Of a stretch of DNA of 64,000 nucleotides, positions 41,432-52,899 are shown piece by piece. The notes below the pieces were generated by a model. That model searched no databases, had not been told where the DNA came from, and saw nothing but the letters and a program-made list of their open reading frames with translations. The DNA is from Tethya wilhelma. Its lineage: Eukaryota; Porifera; Demospongiae; Tethyida; Tethyidae. The stretch is taken from positions 7,979,070 through 8,043,069 of the forward strand of contig CAXIPT010000002.1 of the NCBI GenBank assembly GCA_964030475.1. The letters are read 5' to 3'. The translations under genes were made by a program, and so were the position numbers. Within the stretch, counting starts at the first letter, position 1. Every line of letters starts with the position of its first letter.

Positions 41432-41756
41432 AGTCTATACTGCAATTATAAACATAGAAATAAGCAACAGTTTATGATTTTTGCTCGATGCGTGCAATTA
41501 ATTTTTATGTAGTAATTTTTATAGTTGTGAATTAGTCACAATTATTATATATATAATTATAGAATATAGGCCGCACATGAAATAGACTGTAAGTTTTTTT
41601 GATTTTTATCAGATCCAGGGAAGCTGAAATGACTTGGTATATTTAATTTGATTATTTATAGTCATTAATTGTTTAATATGATACATAATAATGATAATAG
41701 TTATTGTTTGAAATACATTTAGCCTAATAATAGTATATAGCTAGACCCTTTTTTCT

Positions 41757-42018
41757 ACAAGTACAAAAACAGTAAATTAAACATAGGAATGGCCACATCG
41801 TAAAAAAGCGAGCAAACAAGATAGGAATGGTTGTCAGATTGAGCGAGTTCATTCCTGTGTCTACAATATGTCATTGAGCTCAGTAGGGATATGAACATAG
41901 GTAACACAGTGAAATGAACTCACTCAATCTGACAACCATTCCTATCTTGTTTGCTCGCTTTTTTACGATGTGGCCGTTCCTATGTTTGATTTACATTTCT
42001 AATGTTTTTTGTACTTGT
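41757..42018. mobile_element. Hairpin MITE, AGGAATGG family 1, copy 1
   Basis: Ends ACAAGTACAAAAA... and its complement ...TTTTTTGTACTTGT. Inside, arms ATAGGAATGGCCACATCGTA and CAAACAAGATAGGAATGGTT fold back on 41940-41990. About 262 bp. Relatives at 52454-52724 and 61081-61306. Confidence 0.8.
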
Positions 42019-42114
42019 TTGTTCTATTTTTTTCGAATAATTGTTTATAATATCAGTGGAATATAGTCCAGGCTGAGCAGAGAACTTGCCTGGCAACTTG
42101 TGATAGCCTGCCTT

Positions 42115-43063
42115 CTCTGGCAAGTTAAGGACCGGCTCCCTAATTAAGGAAAAAAATTATTTGAACTAAGAATATCTTTATCATTTAACTTGCTCTCACC
42201 ATGGTAACACATGTGAATGATGCTCCGAACATCCTTAATGATTTGCCCTGGTTACCATAGTCACCAATCCCATTATGAATATTCATGAAAATATCTTCAA
42301 TTAAAATCCCGGAAATGATATGCAGTTGCCATGGCAACCAAAATTTTTTCACTGAATCTTGTGTTATAATACTATATTTTTATCCATTGATATCATGTTG
42401 CCATGGAGAGCTACAGCTTAATTGAAGATCAGAGTAGGACACGTCAGTAAATTTTGGGTGTGCATTAAATGAAAGTGCTGCACAGTGGCGTAGCTAGACA
42501 CAAACAGTTGGTACGGCACTGAAGCAATTGAGGTACGCCCTTTTTGCTTGATGACCTTTACCGTTTTACTTCACAGCAAGAATTTGACATTGAAAATGCC
42601 ATTCAAGGAGTTCTGAGCGGTCTGAACTTGCTACATCAGTCCGGAATTAGGTCAGTTATCCTTCACAGCCATTAAAATTTCAGTCTTGTTGCTCACATGA
42701 GTTTGTGCTGAATGAACAGACTGCCAGCTGATTGGTAATTTGGTAGGGCACCGTGAACTAAAGGTAGGGCACAGGCCCTGGTAGGCCCTGGTTTGGCTAC
42801 GCCACTGGTGTTGCATATCTGCTATAGCACAAGATTTCACATAAAATTTTGGTTACCATGGCAACTGCATATAATTTTCGGAAAAGTAATTGAAGATATT
42901 TTCATGAATATTCATATTGAGATTGGTCATGTGACTCAGGTAACCAGTAAGGATGTTCGGAGCATCGTTCACATGCATTACCATGGTGAAGCATGATAAA
43001 GAGATATTCTTAGTTCGAATAATTTTTTCCTTAATTAGGGAGCCGGTCCATAACTTGCCAGAG
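42115..43063. mobile_element. Large foldback element with about 230-bp inverted ends
   Basis: Left arm from CTCTGGCAAGTTAAGGACCG through CCATGGCAACCAAAATTT near 42345; right arm 42840-43063 is its inverted copy (about 85-90% by eye). Repeated GTTACCATGG and TGAATATTCATGAAAATATC motifs. Between the arms sits an hAT-like MITE (42483-42807). No transposase. Confidence 0.8.
42483..42807. mobile_element. hAT-type MITE nested in a foldback element
   Basis: Ends CAGTGGCGTAGCTA and (complement) CAGTGGCGTAGCCA. Flanking 8-bp direct repeats GTGCTGCA (42475-42482) and GTGTTGCA (42808-42815) match at 7 of 8 bases, as expected for hAT insertions. Confidence 0.85.
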
Positions 43064-43682
43064 TTGACGGTCCAGTCTACACTAAGACTTTCAGAAATAC
43101 ATACTATTTATCCAACATTTTGGATTTGTACAGAGAGTATGGGAGATAATGAGATTCATACTACATGTGGCAAGTTGTAAATTAGCTGTTATTTCTACCA
43201 GTTATAACTCGTGTTCAGGACTAGTTCAGTTCAAACTAGTATGATTTTTAAGCAGAGGAGGTCAAGCACTCTGGATTGATATCAAAGTAAACTACAGCCA
43301 AGTAGCTATAGCTACCATGGAATGGAGAAGACAACTTTGAAATTGGATCAAATCTGTACTGAGCATGTATGAAGCTTACAGAGTACAGTTTTAAATGTCT
43401 ACATCTTGGACAAATATTTGCTGTATTAATCAAGGGTCCACAGAGTTCTAGTCAGCACTGAAATGTAGCTCTACACTTTGTCTAATAAACTGTAAAGAGT
43501 TAGACTGCTAGCGCATGGTAGACAGTGAAAAGTTGCCATCTTTGCTGGGCATATATGTTTTAGAACTTCCACCAAAATTAATGATATTCATGTACTTTGA
43601 AATTGGATCAAATTGGTACTGGATACCTCGATCTGCTTGTGTAAAATTCAGATCTAGATATCAATTCTAAAGTACTACGTAT
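43064..43682. other. Intergenic, no supported gene
   Basis: The phrase TTTGAAATTGGATCAAATYKGTACTG occurs twice (43335 and 43596), with GATCTG following, hinting at a decayed tandem or repeat. No coding signal. Confidence 0.4.
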
Positions 43683-44093
43683 ACAAGTAATAAAAATTTC
43701 AAAAAATAAGTCGTGTAGGAATGGGCAGTGCATTAAAAAGTATTGGAACAAGGCATGCCTCATTTTCGGCACATGTTCTTATTCTTGATCCCTCATAAGG
43801 ATCATATATATATAAGTGTCGTAAATGCATGCCATGATCTGTACAATAATAATTTTTTTCAGTGCCTTAGCTATTGCACTGGTTCAAATTCCTACTTTGT
43901 AATCAGCTGGCTAAGCAGTTGAGCAAACTCAAATAGGTAACTTATTGTAATAAGCTGGACTGCTAGCCAAGAGTTGGGTATAAAAAAATGAAGTAGTCAT
44001 GTGCCGAAAATGAGGCATGCCTTATTGTTCCAATACTTTTTAACACACTGCCCATTCCTACACTACTAATTTTTTGAAATTTTTACTACTTGT
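43683..44093. mobile_element. Hairpin MITE, AGGAATGG family 2, copy 1
   Basis: Ends ACAAGTAATAAAAATTTC and complement; arms GTAGGAATGGGCAGTG, TATTGGAACAAGGCATGCC and CATTTTCGGCACATG are inverted at 43990-44075. Homology to the copy at 56947 continues beyond the hairpin to about 44690 (TTGTGTCTATGGGACAGT, CCATTCCTACTATACGTACT), so the full unit may be about 1 kb. Confidence 0.8.
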
Positions 44094-45194
44094 TCATTCA
44101 CTTTTTTCAACACTATAGTGTGGAAACTGTTAGAGACTGGTTAGTCCCTACAAAAAGCTTGAGTAGCAGCTACATGCACTGCATTAAACTGAAGGAGGAT
44201 AATGCGCATGCGCATAATGCCACCAGGATAGATAATGACCTTTGAACTCTAACTGCAAAGATGGCTGAATTGAAGTACGTGAATTTATACACTAAGTTTC
44301 AAAGCTTTCTAGTTTTTGTTTAGGCCTATTTGTGATGAAAACGAGTATCTAGGAAAGTAGTACCCATGAACAAGACTTACTTTGTGCTGTCAAAGTTGGT
44401 TCAACACATTCTGGTTCTCTGGAAATCCTTTTCAAGTAAGTCAGTTAGGAAGGAAAGAAGTAACAAAAATGGCACTATTGTGGCTTCCCACTAGTGCTCT
44501 CTACGAGTGCTGAGGAAACTTTTTGTGAGTTTTAGGCCTTGCATGTAGTTGGTAATCTGTCAGTGAGAGCCTCTGACTAACTTTGAAGGTTTAATTTTGT
44601 TTGACTAGACTTCAACATTTTGTATTGTGTCTATGGGACAGTCGGCCCATTCCTACTATACGTACTACCGTACGTATGATACTACTTTGAATCTGGAATG
44701 AAACAATCCATGCGTGTTGAATATACCAGGCATGGAAAACTGAAAAGAAGCAACTTTGCTCATCAAAAACTGTCAGTTTACGTAAGTACTAGAGGGTGCT
44801 GTGCAATAAAGCAAGGTATATATGAATATTAATGGCCACTGAGCCTCAAGGAGTGAATTATATTCATTAACCACTACGTGTCACAACTGCAGATTATGAC
44901 ACAACTGTACTATGCATTCCACTTGTATGACACGCTTCCATTTGTGTGGTAAACTTGGGGTCTTAGTGTTGACTGGTCGATGCGGCCTTTCAGACCGGTC
45001 AGCTGAAAATCTAAACCTCCAAGCAGGCAATGCGATTTGTGTAAATTACATGTGTGTCTTGCTAGCTATTGACTTCCCTACTGAAGAACTGAACACAGAG
45101 AATGAGAGGATAGGATCTAGGACATGCAGAACTTGGGTGCCCTGCATTATTGCAATAGATTCCAAATAATGCACACTTAAGGGTCGTTAGGCTA
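44094..45194. other. Family-2 extension and intergenic DNA
   Basis: 44094-44690 is homologous in patches to 57253-57760 (AAAGTTGGYTCAA, CTGGAAATC, GTCAGTTAGGAAG). A GCGCATGCGC palindrome is at about 44203. After 44690 I see no gene or partner. Confidence 0.5.
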
Positions 45195-45556
45195 GCTACT
45201 TTATGAATAATACATGAGTTTAGAAATTAATGGCGGCGCCATATGGAGAGGCACTTTTCGTCTTGTATCTATATAGCGACTCAAAGAGAAGCATAAAAAA
45301 CCGATGGGAAAAGCGATTGAAGACAAAGCGGAAACCAAGTTTCTAAAAGTGAATGGTCTTTGAGATATGTATACTTTAGTTGTGATGGTTTTAGGCCATA
45401 TTTTTGGGCTCATTAGAAAGAGATAGAGCTAAATAGTAGCTTAAGAAGCCTTTTAGAGCCAAGTGCTCAGTTTTTGTAGTTATTCACGTGCCATATTTGT
45501 ATAGCGCTAATGGGCCATCCATGCCATTCCTATGTACCCAGTACTACCGTACTGGG
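45195..45556 (+). repeat. Dispersed repeat, partner of 51820-52100 in opposite orientation
   Basis: Shared, inverted relative to the second copy: ATACATGAGTTTAGAAATTA-like start, CTTTTCGYCTTGTATCTA, GCGCTAATGGGCCATCC, CCATTCCTAT and a terminal palindrome CCCAGTACTACCGTACTGGG (45537-45556). Confidence 0.65.
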
Positions 45557-47735
45557 AATACCTCGATCTGTATGATCTGATGACGAGATGTGGCAAAGTC
45601 TAGCATAGGTCTCTTTATTTGCCTACTTTATAACAATTTTTAGCTGAAAAGCTTGCGTAAGCTTTCAAATGAATCTCAAAAGCAATTAAATAAACTGCTA
45701 GTACATAGCTAGGATGTTAAGTCATGGTAGTGTTATGAATACCACAGCACCATATGCATGCTACTCACCCGGTATGCATATAGTGTAGGTTGATTTCACT
45801 TGCAAATTTTCCATGCATTTCCAGCTCCTCAGTAGTACCTTGTGTGAAGATAATACTCAGTGAGTTAAGGTTAAGTGGTTAAGGTCGTGCCCACGCACCG
45901 CGCTGCTAGGGAAATTTCCAACTTGCAAAAGACACAAATATCAACTTTTCTGTCCACAAACAGGTAGCGCTAATGGACATCTAGCTATACTGAGCACACT
46001 AGAAATTTTTTTTCTGAATAGCAGCTTTTTAACCGACTTCCAGTTAGAATGATCGAAGAACCAAAAAGGAGGTATACCTACTTACTTTTAGCTGCTAAAC
46101 ACTTCTACGTATCGTTTTTCGCCATTTCTTGGCTGCTTCCACTGTCTTTGTTCAATTTTTTTTTGACACACCCACGAATAAAATACGAGAGCTGACATCA
46201 GGCAGTTTGTGTTCTAAATTTGGCACTCTTGCAATGATCACAAAGAGAGATTTTAAAAAAAAAGCGGGAAAACAAAGAAGCTGCCCCTTTGAAGTGAACT
46301 GTTAGTATCGAACGTGAGAAGATAATAATTTGTACTCGTTGCAGATCAAATCGAGTGAAATCTTTTGTGATCGTGGTAGCTGCTACAGAACGGCCAGCTG
46401 AGGTGAAATATGGTTGGTGACAAGCAGAGAAAGGGTTGAGGTATTACTGGAGGTCGGACTGGTCTACTCAAAGCTGCTAACTTCACCTCAAAGTGACTGA
46501 CTGTTTTCTCTCTAATTGAAGAGCACCCAGATGAAATGAGTCACACTACTTTGTTTCTCAAGATCCAATTCTGTCACGCTGGTGATGCTTCCATACTGCT
46601 GTGAAACTCTGGGACTAGCTCAAGTTCTGTTCTGAAAGGAAGGTAATCCAATATACTGCAAATTATCATGTACCATATGATGAGTGAACTGATTTGCTAA
46701 TATAGTGTATGGTCTATAGCTCTACTATTACCATGAAATGTGCCTCTGCATGCATCTACTTTGTGTGTGTGCTAAGTATGAATGTTTGAAGTGAGATTTT
46801 TTTAGAAAACATCTGTATATACACTTGTGTACAACAAAAACGACAAGTATGTACTCTTGACTTGTGCATGTTTGTCTCACTTCTTGTATCATTCTTCTTC
46901 TTTCAGTATGACATCTGTACACCTTGAAGTAGCAGAGCACTTTTCATATGGAGCAGAGATTCTACAGATATGCTCAATCTTGTAGGCAAAATAAAGTGTT
47001 TGTTTTTTTGTTGATCACAAGTCTATTTTTTTTTCCTTCCTTTTTTTTTTCACAGATTTTACATAGTAGGAGTGATAACATCGTATTTGTTACCTTGTGG
47101 TACACCACAATTTATATATTGGCAGAAATTCACACTTGTTTAGAGTCTTTTGGACCGTACTTTGTCTCCTCAACAGCACAGATTTAGCATCCACCTGTTC
47201 GGTCTTAGGAAACCAGCTCATATACTATACCATCCAGCTCTGTTGCTGTATCAGAGTCGTCTTGATGGTCCACCTGAAAGCCAGCCAGTTCATAGACACT
47301 TTATTTTCTGGCATTGATACAATAGCTGGAATACAAACCATTCAATTTTGATACTTACCCAATTACTGGTTATTGATGTGTATAGTAGTACTGTTATATT
47401 TTTTCTGTTACTTCCAGGCATCTTGAACACTTGCCACCTGGTGTCAGCCTCTTTTGAAGATCTCTTTCCCTTTGATAAGGGCTTGTTGTGTTGTAAAAAA
47501 AGCAGCAAAAAAGTAGCCAGCTGTCTAGTTGTAAGATCCCGCGCAGAATCTTCATGCGCAATCNCCAATTGTGCACTTTATCTGCTTATATTTAACCATC
47601 AGTAAGAACTATCACAAACATTGTCTCTTTGTATGCTTCAGTTTTACACAATTTAATCATCAGTCTATATTTACCATAGTATAGCAGCGTTCATACAGAA
47701 AGTTAAATAGAATCATACAACGAACACTATTATTA
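45557..47735. other. Long stretch without a supported gene; one N
   Basis: I read both strands without finding a convincing exon. Near 45876-45900 TTAAGTGGTTAAGGTCGTGC resembles a tRNA A-box but has no paired B-box. A gap base lies at 47564. Confidence 0.4.
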
Positions 47736-47739
47736 AGCC

Positions 47740-48010
47740 TCAGCACGTGCTATGCACGTGCAGAGGATTACGGTAGTCGTTTTGTGTGTGTGTCTGTTAC
47801 TAAATTATCTGAAGAATGGCAGCTTTATGGACAAAATGGAAGGTACTTACGTTCATCAATCGAGATTATCTAAAAATTTGACGTGTAGAATCTTGCAAAA
47901 CGCTTTAGTTTCCGAGATGTGAGGCTTTTGTGCTTCTCTAAGTGCTTAGCTTCGAAACCACACCCATCGGTAAAGCCCCGTGTAGTGTGCGTTATCCAGT
48001 TGCATGAGTT
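47740..48010 (+). mobile_element. Microsatellite-bearing dispersed repeat, copy 2
   Basis: AAGCCTCAGCACGTGC, then TTACGGTAGTCGTTTTGTGT, a (TG)n tract, AATTATCTGAAGAATGGCAG, GTTTCCGAGATGTGAGGCTT and AGCTTCGAAACCACACCC, ending near TGTGCGTTATCC. Matches 58380-58735 in reverse. Confidence 0.65.
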
Positions 48011-48617
48011 GGCTGAACTTGGCCTGGCTCTGTTTATCTGCTAAGCGTGCAGCTTAGATAATATCTGGGACATGTAAGTAAATCTTGATTGTAAAATTTA
48101 CAGGTAGCTATATAGTATATGCCTGAACCACAGAACTATGCATTTTGCATGCTCAGTATCATCAGTCATGTACTGGAATTCAGTGCAGTGGTATAATTAT
48201 TGTAACTGTTCATCAAGTTTTACTTAGCCAGTGAATGCATCTTCCTAAATTCACGTGTAAATAGTCAGTCAGTGGCTGAGCGCTGGGCTGGCCACATACA
48301 CAGTTCTTCGTATAATCCTCGATAGTATGCCTTGGTTGGAATTCAGTAGACTGTTGACATCAGTCCGACTGGAAATAGTAGGCAGTGTATGTATACGTGA
48401 TAATGTCGTGAGTTTGATACCTTCATGATATACTTTTGCACAATGCACTGAATAAAGCCTCTTATTGAAGGCCCATATGAGTGCACTGACTAGCTAAGTG
48501 TGCTGAGGCTTGTGCACCATCGGTGCCTTCATTACAGTAACAGCAGCAGTTAAAATTAAAATGCTTAACTTGAAACATTGTAACTACTAATTTAAACCAG
48601 AAAATCCATTACAATCA
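48011..48617. other. Probable decayed repeat DNA
   Basis: The phrase GGCTTGTGCACCATCGGTGC with CTTCATTA near 48508 also ends the 59140-59425 region (GGCTTATGCACCATAGGTGC). TGGCTGAGCGCTGG near 48274 is A-box-like and GAGTTTGATACC near 48411 B-box-like, but they are 140 bp apart. Confidence 0.35.
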
Positions 48618-48815
48618 CTGAATTTCTTCACAATCCTTCTCTTCTTCATTAGCCTCTTCATCTTGTTCCAGGTCTGGATCATTAGCCTCTTCACCTTGTT
48701 CCAGGTCATTACTCCACTCGCACAAGGACCTCTTCACCAATGCAACAGTTGCTGTGTCCTGCGACAGTCCAATGCCATTTCTCTCACTCTTCAGTACGGC
48801 TTTCAATCCTGATTC
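48618..48815 (-). CDS. Possible terminal exon, acidic C-terminus
   Basis: An acceptor-like TTTGTTTCAG precedes SGLKAVLKSERNGIGLSQDT, then VALVKRSLCEWSNDLEQ and a duplicated acidic EQ(G/D)EEAND tail to TGA. Composition and length suit a last exon, but I found no upstream exon and recognise no family; a transposon relic is equally possible. Confidence 0.3.
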
Positions 48816-48884
48816 TGAAACAAAATATTGCATACATGTGTAATAATCAAAGTAGTGAATGGAGCAGCGGAGGAATCAGAGGCT

Positions 48885-49226
48885 AGGGCTAGGGCTAGTA
48901 CGGGGATCAGAGTACTCTGAATGACAGTACCGAGTGAGGGGATCAGAGTACTCTGAATGACAGTACTGAGTGAGGGATCCCCTTCCTTCTTTGCCGTAGT
49001 ATTGGTTCCAGGTCCAGTATCAGAACAATCCCTATAGGACATTACGACTCATGGCCATCATTATGTAGCACTAGTAAACAAATTAATCTCCTATAAAACT
49101 ATAGAATCTTAAGTGGTGAACTTCAGTTTGTTTTAGTCCTCAAGAAAAGAGTGTAGTTGGTGGATCAGAGTACTCTGAATGCTAGTGTGGGGATCAGGGT
49201 ACTCTGAATGACAGTACTGATCGAGT
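48885..49226. repeat. Imperfect 45-bp minisatellite with palindromic core
   Basis: Four copies of GGATCAGAGTACTCTGAATG, three followed by ACAGTAC(C/T)GA (about 48901, 48939, 49161 and 49195). The core AGAGTACTCT is self-complementary. AGGGCTAGGGCTAG precedes the first copy. Confidence 0.75.
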
Positions 49227-49801
49227 CCCTCTGGATACTGCAGGCTTCTTTTTGTCGTCATACAATATATGTTCATGTTTATACTTGAATATGTTTGAAA
49301 TAGACCCGGTAGATTCTGGCACTTCTAATTCTCCTAGAACTCCAACCACCATCACTTTTGTGCTCTTTAGAAAATAGCACTACGGGTATTTCCTAATGAC
49401 AATGCAATTGTACCATATTATTTTCAATTCCCTGAATTATAGAGAGATATAATAGAGTTTTGAATGTCAAAATTTTCACGGTATTGGTTGTTGCAGTATA
49501 AAAATGTCTGTTTCACAGTTCTTTTTTTGTGATTGGCACGGACCATGAAAATCATGAAAATTTGAACCGTGCAAAAATTTCCCACTAGGCGGTAATACTG
49601 AAGGGAAAGGGGGGAGTCTGGTTGCCAATCTTTCATGAGAGACATCACTGCAGAGCTTAATAATGCATGGTATAGTTCACGCTTTTTCCAGGTTTATACC
49701 TGAGTCTCAAAGATTGAAACAGGAAGGTTAGGTAAGCAAGAAAAGGTAATAGTCAACTAGGATGCTTATTCTGTTTAGTTGTGGCATGTTTTGATGATGG
49801 C
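49227..49801. other. Intergenic, no supported gene
   Basis: No coding signal; TTTTCACGG...CCGTGCAAAAATT suggests a weak inverted repeat near 49475-49580. Confidence 0.35.
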
Positions 49802-50145
49802 ATAGGTGCCAACTGTCCCGGAACTCCCAGGACTGTCCCGGATTTGAAGCCTCTGTCCCGTGTCCAGCCCAGAAATCCAAATTTACCTGAAATGTCCCGG
49901 ATTTTAGACAGAAATGCACTTTTCTCTGGAAAATGGAACCATTTTTCTCAAAAATTTAGCTCTATGCTGTCCTAAAACTACCTAAAAAGGCTAACAAAGC
50001 AATAATCTTCGCTTTGAAATCGTAATTGCACTTTGTACTTTTGCAATTGGAAGGGCGTGTCAACACATAAAGAGGGCATGGCTCAAAATTTTCGCGCGTG
50101 TGGTTTTAATGTCCCGGGATTTTTTAGCTGAAGGTTGGCACCTAT
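49802..50145. mobile_element. hAT-like MITE with ATAGGTGCCAAC ends
   Basis: ATAGGTGCCAACTGTCCCGG at the left; complement GTTGGCACCTAT at the right. The flanks share GATGGC within an 8-bp window (ATGATGGC / GCGATGGC). The interior has repeated TGTCCCGG. Confidence 0.7.
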
Positions 50146-51360
50146 GCGATGGCTACTATAGTCTCATGTCTTGATTTTTGAGTGTCCTTAATCCGTAGAC
50201 TACAAATTCAAGTAATTTTAGTGGTGTCTACCCTTTGTCACTCACATGAGATTGGTGACCAGGCCCTCTGTCATGGTTTTTTGCAAAAAAAGCTTAAGGG
50301 AGGGGCCTGCTTATGTATACATTACTTCCTTCCCTGTGGATATTGGAGGGGGACCGGAGTACATGTACATGCATTCATGTGTATGTTATAAGCATTTACC
50401 AAAAGTGTTTGCTTTACGGACTCTCTATAAGTGATGAGTGTAGGCATTCGCACAATCTCTTGTACTTTTTGCTGACAGCCATAGCTGTAGGGGATTTTGA
50501 TGGGTTCTTTAAACTATCCACGTGGGAGTCATAGGAACTTCAAAGACTGTACCAGCAGCTTCAGCCACAATTTGTTCGCCTGTTCAAGCAGTCTGCGTTG
50601 GTGCCAAAGCGCGTGCTGCAAATCACCATAAACTATAAGTATACTGAGATCTCTGCCCATTTCCATAGTCATGAATGGCTAACACCTCTCTGAACGTTTG
50701 AAATGTGATGATTGAGATGCATGCCCGGGCTCTTCTCCTTGGAGTTTGTATGCCCTTGATGTTACTAAGCGCTGATTAAGTACAAGTGAATTAATTATTG
50801 TTATATACTGTACCATACCTGTCCCTCACAGACATCTTCAAGGTCAAAAAGAGAAAGAGCAAACCCGTCAAATGGCCTGAACTTGTTGCTCTCTCAAGTG
50901 GTAAGTATGATCGAGGCAGCCATTGCTGTCCCAAGTGTAAAATTAGTCTTACTAAGAGCTTATAAAATCTTATAAGATTTAAAAAGGTTTTTTAAGATAA
51001 GAAAAATCTTGCAAATTCTTAGCAAGATTATGATGAAAAAAACAAGAATGTCACTGTTCCAGGCAAGACGAGAACAAACAAGATTGTCACTACCTTGTGT
51101 TCAACTGTAACTGTGTAGTGTAATATGTGTATGTAATATACTCTTGATGACATGTACATTGCACTTTTGAGTTAACCCTTTACAGCCAATAGAGTTGGTG
51201 GTTGTATATGGGAGACACTATATAGTTTCCTCCCCTATAATAATATTCATTATACAGTAAAAATTAGCCTTGATGCTATGTACCTTTGAAAATTCACAAG
51301 CTTCACATTCACTGTGAATTCATCTAGGGCCTGGGGGGAAGTGAAGTTACAGAATCTTTC
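50146..51360. other. No supported gene; isolated exon-like patches
   Basis: Patches such as KDCTSSFSHNLFACSSSLRW-like reading near 50540-50610 and FKVKKRKSKPVKWPELVAL near 50838-50893 (followed by a GTAAGT donor at 50900) look coding but are too short to assign. They may be one decayed gene. Confidence 0.3.
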
Positions 51361-51364
51361 TTGA

Positions 51365-51530
51365 GCCTCTTCCTAAGATTTCACACCAGTTTGGTGAACT
51401 GCAAAGGCAATCTGAACAGCACTCAGCTGTTTGATTCGAGAGCACTCCTTAGCCAGCTCTTGTAAAGATAGCTTCTTAATCACCAACTCTTCGAACAGCT
51501 GCCTGATGATGTCAACATTTATTCCCCTTT
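51365..51530 (-). pseudogene. Transposon-type coding fragment
   Basis: The minus strand reads INVDIIRQLFEELVIKKLSL, then QELAKECSRIKQLSAVQIAF and AVHQTGVKS with a stop. Helical, with no start or upstream context. Identity unknown. Confidence 0.35.
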
Positions 51531-51582
51531 AGTGGCTTCAAATTAGCAAGTCCAGTGTCTTTCCAAGACTCCCACGTCTGAC

Positions 51583-51647
51583 TAGCCTCATTCCCAGACT
51601 CTTCCTGCGAATATTATTTGCGGGGAGAGAACCTGGGAATGAGGCTA
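51583..51647. mobile_element. Small foldback MITE, AGCCTCGTNCCCAGGC family
   Basis: TAGCCTCATTCCCAGACTCT and complement AGAGAACCTGGGAATGAGGC..., with GCGAATATTATTTGCGG in the loop: a 65-bp hairpin. Confidence 0.8.
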
Positions 51648-51819
51648 GGTAATTTGCATGTATTTATGTACAAAGTTAATGGTCAGCGTGCATTATTTAG
51701 AAGCTAGCTATAGTTACAGCACTTACTCATAGTATATAAGCTCACAGGCTGGGTAGTACTATAGTATTACAGTATGACCCCCTAGCTTCTCATTCGTGTC
51801 TGACTCTCTGGTGAATATT

Positions 51820-52100
51820 CCCAGTACGGTAGTACTGGGTAGATAGGAATGGCACGGATGGCCCACTGTGATTAGCGCAATACAAATATTCACGCTAATA
51901 ACTCTGCAAAAAATGAGCGCTTAGGCAAGCTGATTCTTGAACGAATATATGAGGTTTCTTTGTCTTCAGGTCCTTTTGGCATCGTTTTTTCATGTCTCTC
52001 ATTGAGTCACTAGATACAAGGCGAAAAGCGCCTTCTCGATATGGCAGCCACTAATTTCTACACTCATGCATAATATTCATAAGCTACTTAAAATCAAAAT
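51820..52100 (-). repeat. Dispersed repeat, inverted partner of 45195-45556
   Basis: Begins with palindrome CCCAGTACGGTAGTACTGGG (51820-51839), then ATAGGAATGGCACGGATGGC and GATACAAGGCGAAAAGCGCC near 52013. Confidence 0.65.
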
Positions 52101-52453
52101 AACGACCCTTTTCCGGATAGACAAGTGTGCGTATTATGAATCCAAATATTAGCTGCCTCCTGATTTCTAGTTGTATGTGCTGCGTTCTCTATAACATTTC
52201 AGTCTTCAATATTTACGAGGTGAATACTTTGTTACACTTATATGTAGTTGTCACTATAAGATGAGAAAAGCCACTAATTTGTTAGAATCTAAGAAACAGC
52301 TCCAGCCTCCTGAGATGCTTTCAGTACTTTTATACTGCCATGCTGATAGCAAAATTATATAAGTTATAATATCTATGCTAATAGTGTACAAGTAACTACC
52401 ACATACACGCAAACTCAAATATGATTCGTAGAATTATGAAAAAATGAGAACAA

Positions 52454-52724
52454 ACAAGTAAAAAAAACATTGGAAATGTAACTGGAGACATAGGAATGGC
52501 AAAGAAAGCAAACAAGATGGAATGGCTGTTTGAGTGTGTAAAGATTTATTCCTATGGGCAACATGAGGGACTCAACATGGAAAGAGAGTCATGGTACTAC
52601 ATGTAGCCCATACAGGAAGAATTCTGCACATACTCAAACAGCCATTCCATCTTGTTTGCTTTCTTTTTATGATTTGGTCATTCCTATGTCTCCAGTTACA
52701 TTTCCAATGTTTTTTTTTACTTGT
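52454..52724. mobile_element. Hairpin MITE, AGGAATGG family 1, copy 2
   Basis: Ends ACAAGTAAAAAAAACATTGG and complement. Inner arms ATAGGAATGGCAAAGAAAGC and CAAACAAGATGGAATGGCTG pair with 52635-52690. The central loop differs from copies 1 and 3. Confidence 0.8.
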
Positions 52725-52899
52725 TAACATTATCAAATGCCCAGATTTGATAGCCTCTTTGAATTCGGCTTCTTCGGTCAGGTAGTAGTATAAGATAAGC
52801 GTACTCCAGAATGACTCAGAACAGTTAATGCCTATAATAATTATTATAACCATATTATTATGCTATTCACCATGCATTCAAATTAAACTATCATAATAT

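Noticed and set aside
44912..45169. 85-codon plus-strand frame
   Set aside because: No signal peptide, domain pattern, splice context or repeat-family relative; composition like surrounding non-coding DNA.
48270..48430. tRNA-like A-box and B-box motifs (possible SINE)
   Set aside because: Motifs are about 140 bp apart, far beyond tRNA spacing, and no cloverleaf can be drawn.
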